Shown: positions 31,803 through 32,017 of the stretch, in pieces
Layout: the number at the start of each line of letters is the position of its first letter
Numbering within the stretch: the stretch's first letter is position 1
Source of the DNA: Spirochaetales bacterium
GTDB taxonomy: Bacteria > Spirochaetota > Spirochaetia > SZUA-6 > DRHE01
NCBI GenBank assembly: GCA_030615505.1
Contig: JAUWZD010000046.1
Span: forward strand, 1-32,017
Direction: 5' to 3'
Length of the DNA stretch: 32,017 bases
Notes under the pieces: generated by a model
Seen by the model: the letters and a program-made list of their open reading frames with translations, nothing else
Databases searched by the model: none
What the model was told of the DNA's origin: nothing
Made by a program: the position numbers and the translations under genes

Positions 31803-32017
31803 GCCAAGGTAAATCTGAAACCTTGGGATTAGATATAGATCTATGAAATAGGTTAATGCTACCCAGTAGGTGAGATAAAGGAAGCTCAAGTCCTACCTGA
31901 TCAAAGCTGAGCCGGCAGGTCAGTAGCGAACCCGCGTGTTAAACCCGCAAGGGAGGCACGGAGCCGGGTGTAGCAAGGGTGCAGGCCGCATTATTGAGCC
32001 CCGAAATATGTATAGTT
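31795..32017 (+). other. Structured-RNA-like sequence, possibly the 5' part of a group II intron (runs off window)
   Basis: There is no credible gene. The stretch is rich in nested complementary pairs: CCAAGGT with ACCTTGG (around 31804-31826), GTAGG with CCTAC (around 31877-31896) and ACCCG with CGGGT (around 31930-31970). It begins near GTGCC directly after the first attC half. The pairing density and A-rich joints resemble domain I of a group II intron, and such introns are known to enter attC sites, but those usually lie on the opposite strand from the cassettes. The reverse transcriptase that would settle this lies outside the window. Confidence 0.4.

Noticed and set aside
1-32017. CRISPR array, tRNA or rRNA genes
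   Set aside because: No regularly spaced direct repeats, cloverleaf-like sequences or rRNA segments were seen when reading both strands.

Overview
The window looks like part of an accessory region of a strictly anaerobic, non-enteric bacterium. A tungsten/molybdenum aldehyde:ferredoxin oxidoreductase, several ferredoxin-type proteins and a xanthine-dehydrogenase-like hydroxylase point to anaerobic metabolism. A BMP-family nucleoside-type importer and integron-integrase remnants would suit a spirochaete, but the host is an inference only. Base composition differs visibly between blocks: the central catabolic block is moderately GC-rich, while the right-hand cassettes are AT-rich.

Layout. (1) 1-1366: a copy of an integron integrase gene (intI) broken by a one-base frameshift, followed by a minus-strand mazEF gene cassette (1536-2079) between two attC sites. 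(2) 2230-2870: a gene-poor junction with a short nucleotidyltransferase remnant and a good sigma70-type promoter. (3) 2873-24027: one long plus-strand operon of 16 tightly packed genes. In order it encodes HyuA/HyuB-type hydantoinase (hyuB has an in-frame amber codon), an opine-dehydrogenase-like protein, a transcarbamylase, a full-length transketolase, a polyferredoxin and an aldehyde:ferredoxin oxidoreductase. These are followed by a three-subunit molybdenum hydroxylase, an SsnA-like aminohydrolase, a PreA-like dihydropyrimidine/dihydroorotate dehydrogenase with ferredoxin tail, and a four-gene BMP/ABC importer. (4) 24084-26267, minus strand: a YgjP-like metallopeptidase, an Eis-like acetyltransferase and a possible 48-residue protein. 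(5) 26607-27946: a second, more decayed intI copy, inverted relative to the first. (6) 27964-32017: leader/attI region and a plus-strand cassette array of mntA-hepT, vapBC, an FRG-domain gene and higBA, each followed by an attC site. The last attC is cut into by a structured-RNA-like stretch that runs off the window.

How the parts work together. The operon reads as uptake (BMP/ABC) followed by anaerobic breakdown of a nitrogen heterocycle. Proposed steps are deamination (SsnA-like), hydroxylation (XDH-like), ring reduction (PreA-like), ring opening (HyuAB) and recovery of carbamoyl phosphate from a carbamoylated product (transcarbamylase). Opine dehydrogenase, transketolase and AOR would dispose of the carbon. 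This parallels, with different parts, the E. coli ygeW-ssnA-xdhD-ygfK purine-related cluster; the substrate is not determined by the sequence. The two flanking intI copies form a long inverted repeat around the operon. The cassettes carry three toxin-antitoxin pairs of well-known type (MazEF, VapBC, HigBA), one MntA-HepT pair and one FRG-domain protein, with cassette-borne promoters visible for several of them.
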